Source: Blastocatellia bacterium (GTDB lineage: Bacteria > Acidobacteriota > Blastocatellia > Pyrinomonadales > Pyrinomonadaceae). Taken from it: 33,525 nt of DNA. The notes under the pieces are model-generated. The model was not told the DNA's origin. It saw nothing but the letters and a program-made list of their open reading frames with translations, and did no database searches. A program made the translations under genes and the position numbers. This document shows, in pieces, positions 1 to 8,187 of the stretch; within the stretch, counting starts at the first letter, position 1, and the number at the start of each line of letters is the position of its first letter. The stretch is taken from contig DNND01000066.1 of the NCBI GenBank assembly GCA_003488005.1, positions 1 to 33,525 of the forward strand, in the 5' to 3' direction.

Positions 1-20
1 AAAGACCAAAGACCAAAGAC
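1..20. repeat. Short heptamer tandem repeat
   Basis: The first 20 bases are almost three copies of the heptamer AAAGACC. The array reaches the window edge, so it may be longer to the left. It lies 14 bases upstream of the GGAGGT ribosome site of the first gene. Function unknown; simple repeats like this can vary in copy number by slippage. Confidence 0.7.
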
Positions 21-45
21 TAAGTGAGATGCACGGAGGTGTAGA

Positions 46-816
46 TTGAAAGGCATAGTTTTAGCCGGCGGTCTGGGAACCCGTTTGCGACCCTTGACCG
101 CGGTAACAAACAAGCATCTGCTTCCGGTTTATGATCGGCCGATGATTTATTATCCAATTCAAACGCTGGTCAATGCCGGCATCACCGACATTATGATCGT
201 GACGGGCGGCAGTTCAGCCGGGGACTTTCTTAAGCTATTAGGAAACGGAAAAGCCTTTGGCCTGAAACATCTCAACTACACTTATCAGGAAGGCGAGGGC
301 GGCATCGCCGAAGCGCTTTCGCTGGTGGAACACTTCGCTGCCAACCAAACAGTTTGCGTCGTGCTTGGCGACAACATTATTGAGGGCAACATCGCCGCCG
401 CAGTGCGCGCTTACAAGGAGCAAGGCAAAGGTGCGAAGATCATCTTAAAGCGAGTTCCTGACCCCGAGCGTTTTGGTGTTCCCGAACTCGAACTCAACGG
501 TCAAAACATTCTACGTATCGAAGAGAAACCGAAGACGCCAAAGTCTGATTATGCAGTTATCGGAATCTACATGTATGACGCCGAGGTGTATGACATCATC
601 CGCACGCTTAAGCGTTCCGGACGCGGCGAGCTGGAAATTACCGACGTCAACAACGCGTACATCAAACGCGAAGAGATGACCTGGGAAGAACTCGACGGCT
701 GGTGGACCGATGCGGGCACATTTGAAAGTCTGCTGCGAGCGTCAAACTTGGTAGCGGAAACCGGCGCCAACAAATTGAATTTGCTGCGTGCCAACGAGAT
801 TACCGCCAACGTCTGA
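46..816 (+). CDS. Sugar-1-phosphate nucleotidylyltransferase (RmlA-like, short form)
   Basis: The 256-residue protein is a nucleotidylyltransferase that would join a sugar-1-phosphate to dTTP or UTP, the activating step for polysaccharide precursors in the cytoplasm. The N-terminus carries the nucleotide-binding GGLGTRLRPLT motif (residues 8-18), followed by VTNKHLLPVYDRPMIYYPI, a metal-binding LGDN at about residue 108, IEEKP at about residue 158 and WWTDAGTFESLL near the C-terminus, all typical of RmlA. Classical RmlA is about 290 residues, so this is the shorter subfamily lacking the C-terminal helices used for allosteric dTDP-rhamnose binding (family knowledge). The start is TTG, supported by GGAGGT at 35-40 with good spacing. 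No rmlB, rmlC or rmlD gene is in the window, so the sugar product is open. Confidence 0.9.
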   Translation: MKGIVLAGGLGTRLRPLTAVTNKHLLPVYDRPMIYYPIQTLVNAGITDIMIVTGGSSAGDFLKLLGNGKAFGLKHLNYTYQEGEGGIAEALSLVEHFAANQTVCVVLGDNIIEGNIAAAVRAYKEQGKGAKIILKRVPDPERFGVPELELNGQNILRIEEKPKTPKSDYAVIGIYMYDAEVYDIIRTLKRSGRGELEITDVNNAYIKREEMTWEELDGWWTDAGTFESLLRASNLVAETGANKLNLLRANEITANV

Positions 817-864
817 TTTAGCCGTTAACAAATATACCCACCGCCCGAGTGATTGAGATCTTAG

Positions 865-2172
865 ATGAACGATCCTAAGCAGATCAAAAATCAGAGATCA
901 AAAATCGCAAATCCAACAAAGATCGTTCGCGTCATCGCCCGTCTCAACGTTGGCGGCCCGGCGAAACACGTCGTTTGGCTCACCAAAGGTTTGTCCGCGC
1001 CGCAATTTGATTCTCTCCTGATTGCCGGTACCGTTCCCGCAGGCGAAGAAGACATGGGCTACTTCGCCAGCGAGTTGGGGGTCGCCCCGCTTTTTGTTCC
1101 GGAGATGAGCCGGGAGATCTCGCCGAAAGATGCAGTCACGATTTGGAAGCTCTATCGTCTCTTTCGCCGCGAACGACCCGACATCGTCCACACACACACC
1201 GCGAAAGCCGGCACCGTCGGCCGTTTGGCCGGAATACTCTATCGCTGGCTTACTCCGAGCACATTTCTGGGACGCCCGCGTGCTTGCCGTTTTGTGCATA
1301 CTTATCACGGCCATATTTTTCACAGCTACTATGGACCGGTAAAGACTCGCTTGTTTCTGACGATCGAAAAGATGCTTGCGCGAGTGGCAACTGATCGCAT
1401 TGTGGTTATCAGCGAACAACAGCGCCGGGAAATCAACCAGGAGTTTGCAGTGGGTCGCGCCCAACAGTTTGTAGTGATCCCGCTGGGATTGGACTTGGGT
1501 GTCTATGCTCGTTGGCAGGAACGTCGGGAAACGTTTCGCGAAGAATTGAAGGCCGAAGCAAGCGACATCCTGGTCGGGATCGTCGGGCGGCTTACTGAAA
1601 TCAAGAACCATGAGCTCTTTCTGCAAGCTGCGGCGATGCTCAAGCAAGAGTTAGCCGGTGGACCATCACGCGCGCGGGTGCGCTTCGTAGTTATCGGAGA
1701 CGGACACCTGCGCCACCAGCTCGAGCGACAGGCGCAGGCCAATGGATTGGTTGACAATGTCACTTTTGTCGGCAGCCGTCGCGATCCGGAAAACTTTTAT
1801 CCAGCGCTGGATATAGTTGCGCTTACTTCACGCAACGAAGGCACGCCGCTGACGCTGATCGAGGCAATGGCCAACGCGCGGCCGGTAATTTCGACTGCTG
1901 TCGGTGGTGTGGTTGACCTGTTGGGTCAACCACTTTCTGACGGGGCCGCTAGTGCATTTGCCGTCTGTGAACGCGGGGTTCGCGTGCGGCCCGGCGATGC
2001 TCAAGGATTTGCTGCCGGTCTGGCCCATTTGGCAGGCAATGAATCGCTGCGTCGCGAAATCGGTGAGCGTGGTTTACAATTCGTGACCCAGCACTATTCG
2101 ACGGAGCGATTATTAGAGGACATTAAGGGTTTGTATGCGGATTTGTTGACTGATAAGTCGGCGGCACCGTAG
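865..2172 (+). CDS. Glycosyltransferase family 4 (GT-B)
   Basis: This 435-residue protein is a retaining GT-B glycosyltransferase of the GT4 type, expected to add a sugar to a lipid-linked or growing glycan at the cytoplasmic membrane. The N-terminal acceptor domain starts with IVRVIARLNVGGPAKHV and has the HTHTAKAG and HTYHGHIFH stretches. The donor domain begins near VGIVGRLTEIKNHELFL, and the E-x7-E motif is in NEGTPLTLIEAMANARP. The first 18 codons are an atypical low-complexity tail created by a 12-base direct repeat (881-892 and 895-906). There is no alternative start codon between 865 and the conserved domain, so the tail is probably translated. Spacing to the upstream gene is 48 bases. 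Donor and acceptor cannot be read from sequence. Confidence 0.9.
   Translation: MNDPKQIKNQRSKIANPTKIVRVIARLNVGGPAKHVVWLTKGLSAPQFDSLLIAGTVPAGEEDMGYFASELGVAPLFVPEMSREISPKDAVTIWKLYRLFRRERPDIVHTHTAKAGTVGRLAGILYRWLTPSTFLGRPRACRFVHTYHGHIFHSYYGPVKTRLFLTIEKMLARVATDRIVVISEQQRREINQEFAVGRAQQFVVIPLGLDLGVYARWQERRETFREELKAEASDILVGIVGRLTEIKNHELFLQAAAMLKQELAGGPSRARVRFVVIGDGHLRHQLERQAQANGLVDNVTFVGSRRDPENFYPALDIVALTSRNEGTPLTLIEAMANARPVISTAVGGVVDLLGQPLSDGAASAFAVCERGVRVRPGDAQGFAAGLAHLAGNESLRREIGERGLQFVTQHYSTERLLEDIKGLYADLLTDKSAAP
881..906 (+). repeat. 12-base direct repeat inside the GT4 N-terminus
   Basis: AGATCAAAAATC occurs at 881-892 and again at 895-906, a 14-base period. The copies lie in the first codons of the glycosyltransferase and encode a lysine/asparagine-rich tail. 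The 14-base period is not a multiple of three, so gain or loss of one unit would shift the reading frame. Confidence 0.75.
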
Positions 2173-2175
2173 GCG

Positions 2176-2312
2176 AGCGGGGGCATGCCCACCTTCCCAA
2201 CCACGAGCTGACCAAAGTTGACTCTTAATTATTGATCGAGAAGCCTTCCAGCGCCGGGCTTACCAGAATGTTTAGGCGTTTCTCAGGTCGGGAAGGTGGG
2301 TATGCCCCCGCT
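2176..2312. repeat. Long imperfect inverted repeat element (137 bp)
   Basis: Two 27-base arms at 2176-2202 and 2286-2312 are reverse complements of each other with two mismatches, separated by an 83-base loop. The arms contain GGGGGCATGCCCACCTTCCC and its complement. The element fills most of the 232-base gap between the GT4 and epimerase genes, starting four bases after the GT4 stop codon. It has the form of a small non-autonomous palindromic element (MITE- or REP-like). A transcript across it could form a long hairpin, but there is no T-run typical of an intrinsic terminator. Confidence 0.8.
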
Positions 2313-2404
2313 GGTTGGCCGGCATTCACCGCGAAATCTTTAGATCACTAACGCTGCCACATGATTAACTTTTTCCAATTCATCAAACAAAGGAGCGCAA
2401 AATT

Positions 2405-3385
2405 TTGCGTGTACTCATAACCGGCGGCGCCGGCTTCATCGGATCTCATTTGGCGGATGCCTATCTGCAGCGCGGCGACGAGGTGCTGATAATCGACGAC
2501 CTGTCGACAGGCACCATCGAAAACATTCGACACCTCAAGAACAATCCTCGTTTTCAATACACGATCGATTCTGTTCACAACCAACCTGTTACTGCCGAGC
2601 TCGTCGATCAGTGTGATGTGGTGGTCCATCTGGCGGCCGCCGTGGGCGTAAAGCTGATTGTTGAAAGCCCGGTGCGCACCATCGAAACGAACGTGCGCGG
2701 CACTGAAGTCGTGCTGGCGCTGGCGAACAAGAAACAGAAACGAGTTCTGGTCGCCTCAACTTCGGAAGTATACGGCTTGAGCACCGATGTGCCGTTTAGG
2801 GAAGATGGCAATCTGGTAATGGGCGCCACCACCAAAGGGCGTTGGAGCTATGCCTGCTCGAAAGCGATTGACGAGTTTCTGGCGCTGGCTTATTGGCGCG
2901 AGAAAAAGCTGCCCACCACCATCGTCCGGCTTTTTAATACTGTCGGCCCGCGACAAACCGGCCGCTATGGCATGGTCATCCCGACTTTTGTCAGGCAGGC
3001 GCTCGCCGCCCGCCCGATCACGGTTTATGGCGATGGCAAACAAACGCGTTGCTTTGGATATGTTGGCGATGTGGTCGGCGCCTTGATCAAGTTGCTGGAC
3101 TCCACCGAGAGCGTGGGCCAGGTTTACAACATCGGCTCAACCGAAGAAATATCAATCGCCAGGCTGGCGGAGAAGATCAAAGAGCTGACCAAGTCTGATT
3201 CTGAGATTGTCTTTGTGCCTTACGACGAAGCTTACGAGGAAGGTTTCGAAGACATGCCGCGCCGCGTTCCCGACACCTCAAAAATCAAAAAGCTAGTCGG
3301 CTTTGAACCAAAGATGAAGCTGGAAGGCATCCTGCAAAGCGTCATTGATTACCACAGCGGCCGCCCCTCGTCGCTCGATGATTAG
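2405..3385 (+). CDS. NAD-dependent sugar-nucleotide epimerase/dehydratase (extended SDR)
   Basis: This 326-residue cytoplasmic enzyme is an extended short-chain dehydrogenase/reductase acting on a nucleotide sugar. The Rossmann motif GGAGFIGSHL is at residues 7-16, the active-site serine region is STSEVYG near residue 118, and the catalytic tyrosine and lysine are in YACSK near residue 150. NTVGPRQTGRYGMVIPTFV is the usual substrate-binding stretch of GalE, UDP-glucuronate decarboxylase and GDP-mannose dehydratase relatives. The exact reaction (4-epimerisation, 4,6-dehydration or decarboxylation) cannot be fixed from sequence alone. The start is TTG with AGGAG at 2391-2395, nine bases away. 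Its position between a GT4 and the WecA-like initiator fits sugar-precursor supply for the same glycan. Confidence 0.9.
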   Translation: MRVLITGGAGFIGSHLADAYLQRGDEVLIIDDLSTGTIENIRHLKNNPRFQYTIDSVHNQPVTAELVDQCDVVVHLAAAVGVKLIVESPVRTIETNVRGTEVVLALANKKQKRVLVASTSEVYGLSTDVPFREDGNLVMGATTKGRWSYACSKAIDEFLALAYWREKKLPTTIVRLFNTVGPRQTGRYGMVIPTFVRQALAARPITVYGDGKQTRCFGYVGDVVGALIKLLDSTESVGQVYNIGSTEEISIARLAEKIKELTKSDSEIVFVPYDEAYEEGFEDMPRRVPDTSKIKKLVGFEPKMKLEGILQSVIDYHSGRPSSLDD

Positions 3386-3487
3386 TGCTACTTTAGTCCA
3401 TTTCTGACTTGATTTGACGTCTGCTATCGATTAGCTTCCTCTTACACTTCTTAGTTTGAAACCGTTTGCAGTTCTCGCGTTCGGAGT

Positions 3488-5290
3488 ATGCCCATTAGCT
3501 CGCTGAATTTTTTGGCCGTGGCCGCTGCCGCAATTTTGGCACTGGTGTTGACCCCATTGGTGCGTCTGCTGGCGCGGCGCGTTGGCATGGTCGCCAAGCC
3601 CAAGACTGACCGCTGGCATAAGAAGCCGACGGCCATGCTCGGCGGCGTCGCGATCTGGCTCTCGGTGGTAATCAGTTATTTCGCTTTCATTCCGCGCACC
3701 CCCTACGGACTGGTGATCATCGCCGCCAGCACTTTCCTTTTTCTGGTCGGTCTGGTTGACGATTTTCTGCATACCAAGCCTTATCAGAAATTAATTGGGC
3801 AGGTGATGGGCTCGGCCTTTGTGATCTATTACGGGTTGAGTCTGCCCTGGACCAGCTACTCTGCGCTAAATGTCGCGATAACGATCTTCTGGTTGATTGG
3901 CGTGACCAACGCTGTAAATCTCCTCGACAACATGGATGGGCTGGCGACTGGCATCGCGGTGATCGCATCGGGTTTTCTCGCACTTAGTTTTCTCAGTACG
4001 GGTCAACTTACCGAGGCACTGACGCTGATGACGTTTGCCGGAGCGCTGCTGGGCTTTCTTGTTTACAACTCCAACCCGGCATCGATTTTCATGGGCGATT
4101 CAGGCTCGATGTTTATCGGCTTCTTTCTGGCGAGTGGAGCCCTGGTAAATGTTTCCGGCGGGCGGTCGCGCAGTCTGTTGCCTGTATTGGCCGTTCCTAT
4201 TCTCGTTCTGTTCATTCCGATATTCGATACGACGTTCGTAACCATCCTGCGCAAATTTTCCGGGCGCGCGGCTTCGCGCGGCGGCCGCGACCATACCTCG
4301 CACCGGCTGGTTGCGCTCGGTATGTCCGAACGTCACGCGGTCTGGATGCTTTACGGCTTTGCGGCGTTGTCGGGAGTGCTGGCGCTGCTGGTCCAACAGG
4401 TCAAGCTGGACGTAAGTCTGGCCGCTATTGCCGGCTTTACAGTCTTGCTGACGTTGGTCGGCGTTTATCTAGCTGGCGTTAAGGTCTATGACGAAACCGA
4501 AGAAGCCCAGGCGTTGCGCGACAATTCGCCGTACGCGTTTCTGGTCGATCTTTCCTACAAGCGGCGCATTTTTGAAGTGCTGCTGGATGTAATTCTCATC
4601 CTGTTGTCTTACTGGTGCGCTTACGCCGTAAAGTTTGGCGCGCTTTCGGGTAGCGCCGCGTGGACGCTCTTCCTGCGCACTCTGCCGGTGCTCGTATTCG
4701 TCAAGATGGCGGCGTTTTTGGTGATGGGCGTCTATCGCGGCATTTGGCGCTATACGAGTCTCGACGACCTGATCGTTTTTGCCAAGGCGGTGGTGCTTAG
4801 TTCGGTGCTGAGCGTGCTGGCTGTGCTTTTTGCGTTTCGCTTTGAAGGCTTTTCGCGGACCATCTTCATTATCGACGGCGTGTTGATGTTCATGTTCTTG
4901 GCCGGCAGCCGCATGGCCTTTCGCTTGTTCCGGCAAATGGTGCCGGCGCCAGGAGCTGGCGAGGGCCGGCGCGTGCTGATTTATGGCGCGGGTGACGGCG
5001 GCGAACTGTTGTTGCGAGAGCTGCAGAACAATCGCTCCTTGAAATATGCGCCCGTCGGGTTTGTTGATGACGATCCGGGCAAGTCCGGGAAAGTTATTCA
5101 TGGTCTCAAGGTCTACGGTGGCAACGGCGATCTAAGCGCGATTTGCCGGCAACATGAAGTTGACGAGGTGTTGATTTCGAGTTCACGCATGACCGAAGAA
5201 AGGCTCCAGGAAATCCTTGGCTTTTGTCGCGCGCAGGAGATCGCGGTCAAAAGAATGCGCATCACCATTGAAGACCTGACGCAGTATTAA
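3488..5290 (+). CDS. Fusion: WecA/MraY-type phosphoglycosyl transferase plus CapD/FlaA1-type N-terminal half
   Basis: This 600-residue membrane protein has two recognisable parts. Residues 1 to about 330 are a polytopic polyprenyl-phosphate sugar-1-phosphate transferase (WecA/TagO/MraY superfamily): DRWHKKPTAMLGG, GLVDDF, NLLDNMDGLATG, FMGDSGSMFIG and HTSHRLVALG are the conserved loops that bind Mg, undecaprenyl phosphate and UDP-sugar. Residues about 355 to 600 start with YKRRIFEVLLDV, four more membrane helices, then a Rossmann-like domain (VLIYGAGDGGELLLREL near residue 494, VGFVDDDPGKSGK) and stop at EDLTQY. That is the N-terminal half of CapD/PglF/FlaA1 enzymes, without their catalytic SDR domain. 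The first part would start the glycan on the lipid carrier; the second part's job is unknown. The ATG has GGAG only one base upstream, so the exact start is uncertain. Confidence 0.88.
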   Translation: MPISSLNFLAVAAAAILALVLTPLVRLLARRVGMVAKPKTDRWHKKPTAMLGGVAIWLSVVISYFAFIPRTPYGLVIIAASTFLFLVGLVDDFLHTKPYQKLIGQVMGSAFVIYYGLSLPWTSYSALNVAITIFWLIGVTNAVNLLDNMDGLATGIAVIASGFLALSFLSTGQLTEALTLMTFAGALLGFLVYNSNPASIFMGDSGSMFIGFFLASGALVNVSGGRSRSLLPVLAVPILVLFIPIFDTTFVTILRKFSGRAASRGGRDHTSHRLVALGMSERHAVWMLYGFAALSGVLALLVQQVKLDVSLAAIAGFTVLLTLVGVYLAGVKVYDETEEAQALRDNSPYAFLVDLSYKRRIFEVLLDVILILLSYWCAYAVKFGALSGSAAWTLFLRTLPVLVFVKMAAFLVMGVYRGIWRYTSLDDLIVFAKAVVLSSVLSVLAVLFAFRFEGFSRTIFIIDGVLMFMFLAGSRMAFRLFRQMVPAPGAGEGRRVLIYGAGDGGELLLRELQNNRSLKYAPVGFVDDDPGKSGKVIHGLKVYGGNGDLSAICRQHEVDEVLISSSRMTEERLQEILGFCRAQEIAVKRMRITIEDLTQY

Positions 5291-5341
5291 TTGTTCTGAC
5301 CAGCCCCGAGCCCAGTTTCCTGGAAAAGTTCAAACGCACTT

Positions 5342-6643
5342 ATGCCTGACCAGTTAATGCAAGTGAAAGCGCGCGCGCCGCTGAAAGTGATGATGATCCT
5401 CAGTGTGCTGTTGGCGTTGTTTTCCTGCTGGTTCGTTCTGCGCTGGTACCTTGGCAACACCATTGCGGAATACTTCTCTCCGGAAACGCGCCGCCTGGAA
5501 ACCGCGCAAATGGCCGCTGCCTGGGCTCCCAAGGACCCGCTGCCACACTGGCGGCTGGGCAATATCATCCAGACTGAGCTGCCTCCTGATCAGATTTCGG
5601 TAAGCGTGACTGAGTACGAGAAAGCAGTCAGCCTCTCGCCAAACGACTACAGGTACTGGATGTCTTTGGGCCAGGCGCAAGAGCAAGCGGGTGATTTTGA
5701 GAACGCCGAAAAATCCCTGCGCGAGGCCGTCAGGCTCGCTCCGTCTTATGCCTTTCCGCATTGGCTGTTGGGAAATTTGTTGCTGCGTAGCGACCGTTAT
5801 GCCGAAGGGTTTGCGGAACTGCGGACGGCCAGCGAGGCGAACCCCGAATTGCAATCTCAACTCTTTAATTTTGCCTGGCAGATCAACAAGGATGACTTTG
5901 GAGCGTTGAAAGCCGCGATCGGAAACACGCCGGCAATCCGCGCGCAGTTTTCGTCGTACTTGATTAAGCGCTCGCGCTTCGACGAAGGCCTGCGACTTTG
6001 GAATTCGTTGTCAGAAACCGAAAAGAGAGAGAATCGCGCGGCCGCCGATTTGATTATTGCCGACCTAATTAACGCCAGGCACTTCCACCAGGCAATGAAC
6101 GTATGGAACGACATAGCGCCCGGTACTTCGTATCGTGCAGAGCTCGGTAAAATTGGCGATGGCGGCTTCGAAGGGAACCTGGCTCACGGCCCAGGCGCGT
6201 TATTTGGTTGGCAAGTTCAATCCGCCCCGCAGTTGCAGATTGGAATCGACTCGCGTGTCGGTCATACGGGTGATCACAGCCTGCGACTCTTTTTCCAGGT
6301 GCGTTCGCATATCGACAACATTGATGTATCGCAGTTGGTGCCGGTAGCGCCCAACACGGAATATGATTTCGAATGCTACATACAAACGGAGAAGTTGGAG
6401 AGCGCTTCCACGCCGATCGTCGCGATTGTAGATGCCGCAGACGAAACTAGAGTGTTGGCGAGTTCAACCGCGGCGCCCAGCGGGAATAATAGCTGGCAAC
6501 GGATCGCGTTATCGTTTAAAACCGCAGCCAACGGCGAAGCGGTCAAACTAAAAGTTTACCGGCCGGGCTGTCCCGATCAGCCGGTCTGTCCGATTTTTGG
6601 AACTGTCTGGTATGACGACTTCGATCTCAAGTCCAGAAAATAG
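5342..6643 (+). CDS. Membrane-anchored TPR protein with C-terminal jelly-roll-like domain
   Basis: The 433-residue protein has one N-terminal membrane segment (about residues 14-34), then tetratricopeptide-like repeats at about residues 85-175 (for example YWMSLGQAQEQAGDFENAEK and HWLLGNLLLRSDRYAEGFAE). The region from about residue 280 to the end (GGFEGNLAHGPGALFGW, DHSLRLFF, NTEYDFECYI, NSWQRIALSF, GTVWYDDFDL) follows the beta-sandwich pattern of carbohydrate-binding or discoidin-like modules. It is probably exposed to the periplasm. It overlaps the following Wzy/WaaL-like gene by 32 bases, so the two are translated together. In many bacteria TPR domains are fused directly to O-antigen-ligase-family proteins; here they are separate but adjacent. 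A role in holding or measuring the polymer is inference. Confidence 0.82.
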   Translation: MPDQLMQVKARAPLKVMMILSVLLALFSCWFVLRWYLGNTIAEYFSPETRRLETAQMAAAWAPKDPLPHWRLGNIIQTELPPDQISVSVTEYEKAVSLSPNDYRYWMSLGQAQEQAGDFENAEKSLREAVRLAPSYAFPHWLLGNLLLRSDRYAEGFAELRTASEANPELQSQLFNFAWQINKDDFGALKAAIGNTPAIRAQFSSYLIKRSRFDEGLRLWNSLSETEKRENRAAADLIIADLINARHFHQAMNVWNDIAPGTSYRAELGKIGDGGFEGNLAHGPGALFGWQVQSAPQLQIGIDSRVGHTGDHSLRLFFQVRSHIDNIDVSQLVPVAPNTEYDFECYIQTEKLESASTPIVAIVDAADETRVLASSTAAPSGNNSWQRIALSFKTAANGEAVKLKVYRPGCPDQPVCPIFGTVWYDDFDLKSRK

Positions 6644-8108
6644 CTCCCTCGTTTCCCAGGAAACTGAAGGGCGTGTTGCCGACGCAAGGGGCTACGTTAC
6701 CTATCGCATTCGGCATACACTGGCCAGCCGTTTTGCCTTCTTGATTATTTGTCTGGCGCTTATTCTGTCAGCGCTGGCGTACGGGACCGTGCATGCCTGG
6801 TCCCTTGCAATGTTTTTCCTCGGCAGCGTCGTGCTGCTGGTCCTTTGGGTAATTGATAGTTGGAATTTGGGCTCAGTACGCATCAGCCGAAATGTCTTAC
6901 AGCTTCCCCTGCTTGGGCTGCTGGCGTTGGGTCTAATTCAGCTGCTGCCGCTGAGAACTCCCGAGACGGTCGCGGGGATCGCTCTTCCGCTGGTGCGGAG
7001 TTTGTCATTCGACCCGTACGCTACCCGCTTCATTGTTATTGAAGTCATAGCATTACTGATTTATTTTGCGGCCACACTGGTTTTTGTCGATACGCCGAAG
7101 CGTCTTCGCCTGTTGGTTAGAACGATCACGATCTTCGGATTTTTTCTGGCCATTTTTGGTTTGACCCAATCCTTTACCAGCCCAACTCGTGTTTACTGGA
7201 TTCGTGAGCTGCCGCAAAGCCAGGCCTTCGGTCCGTTTATTAATCGCCATCACTTTGCCGGTTACATGGAACTAACGATAGCGTTGCCGTTGGGCTTGAT
7301 CTTCTCGAACTCAGTTGAACGAGAGAAGAAGTTTATTTACCTGTTCGCTGCAGGCTTGATGGCCGTGGCGTTGGTAATGACAAATTCCCGCGGCGGAATT
7401 ATTAGCCTGGTGGCCGAATTGCTCTTCCTGATTTCGCTGATGGGAATTAGGCGAAGTCATCGAAAGAAACACACGGAAAGAAAACCACGCATAAAGAGCG
7501 CCGCCATGAAAGCCGGACTAGCGCTGGCCATGGTTATCGCTGTCTTTGGGGGTGTGGTATTGCTGGGCGGAGAAGACGCCTTGACCCGGATCGTAGGTTC
7601 TGTTAATGCTGACGACCCGACCACGGGCCGCGCGCATTTTTGGAGCGTGACCGTTGACATCATAAAAAACCATCCAGTAATAGGCACGGGCCTCGGCGCT
7701 TTTGGGGTTGTGTACACGGGCTACGACTCGCGGAATGGACTTTACCGATTAGAGCAGGCTCATAACGACTATTTGCAGGTGCTGTCTGACGGCGGTATTG
7801 TCGGTGCCGTTTTGGGACTGATCTTTCTGGTGGCGTTGTTTCGTAGCGGATTTGCGCGTCGCGAGTCGCGCGACGATTTTAGACGGGGTGTGGCAACCGG
7901 GGCGCTCGCCGGATGTTTCGCGGTGCTGGTACACAGCTTTTTCGATTTCACGTTGCATACAACCTCCAACACCCTGCTGTTTCTGGTGCTGGCGGCGCTG
8001 GCAACAATGAATGGCCGGGTCGAGGAAGTGCACTCCCGGCGCAAAAAGAAAAGGCGAGAGAGCACGCAGGGGAGTGTTCAAACGGCGGAAGCCGCGGCCG
8101 CAGCCTGA
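6612..8108 (+). CDS. O-antigen ligase/polymerase family protein (Wzy_C, first copy)
   Basis: This polytopic inner-membrane protein belongs to the WaaL/Wzy superfamily, which transfers or polymerises undecaprenyl-linked glycans on the periplasmic face. It has about 11-12 hydrophobic segments. The large loop contains INRHHFAGYMEL, TNSRGGIISL, GRAHFWSVTVDIIKNHPVIG and the conserved catalytic-region HNDYLQVLSDGGIVG at about residue 382. The longest frame opens at TTG 6597, but ATG 6612 (MTTSISSPENSS) is preferred because it is a stronger codon with a smaller overlap with the TPR gene; neither has a clear ribosome site. The C-terminus is basic and then alanine-rich (RRKKKRRES and AEAAAAA). Ligase versus polymerase cannot be decided from sequence. 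Confidence 0.88.
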   Translation: MTTSISSPENSSLVSQETEGRVADARGYVTYRIRHTLASRFAFLIICLALILSALAYGTVHAWSLAMFFLGSVVLLVLWVIDSWNLGSVRISRNVLQLPLLGLLALGLIQLLPLRTPETVAGIALPLVRSLSFDPYATRFIVIEVIALLIYFAATLVFVDTPKRLRLLVRTITIFGFFLAIFGLTQSFTSPTRVYWIRELPQSQAFGPFINRHHFAGYMELTIALPLGLIFSNSVEREKKFIYLFAAGLMAVALVMTNSRGGIISLVAELLFLISLMGIRRSHRKKHTERKPRIKSAAMKAGLALAMVIAVFGGVVLLGGEDALTRIVGSVNADDPTTGRAHFWSVTVDIIKNHPVIGTGLGAFGVVYTGYDSRNGLYRLEQAHNDYLQVLSDGGIVGAVLGLIFLVALFRSGFARRESRDDFRRGVATGALAGCFAVLVHSFFDFTLHTTSNTLLFLVLAALATMNGRVEEVHSRRKKKRRESTQGSVQTAEAAAAA

Positions 8109-8187
8109 AGTTCGCATGCGTTTGTAAACTCCGTCGTATATATTTCGCGTCCGCAGTCGGCAAATAAAAACCAATAAACGGTGTAGC

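Noticed and set aside
898..1647. 249-codon minus-strand frame opposite the GT4 gene
   Set aside because: It has no domain, lies fully antisense to a clear glycosyltransferase, and its composition is explained by the plus-strand codons.
4469..5101. 210-codon minus-strand frame opposite the WecA-CapD fusion
   Set aside because: His/Gln-rich low-quality sequence typical of an antisense shadow of a membrane-protein gene.
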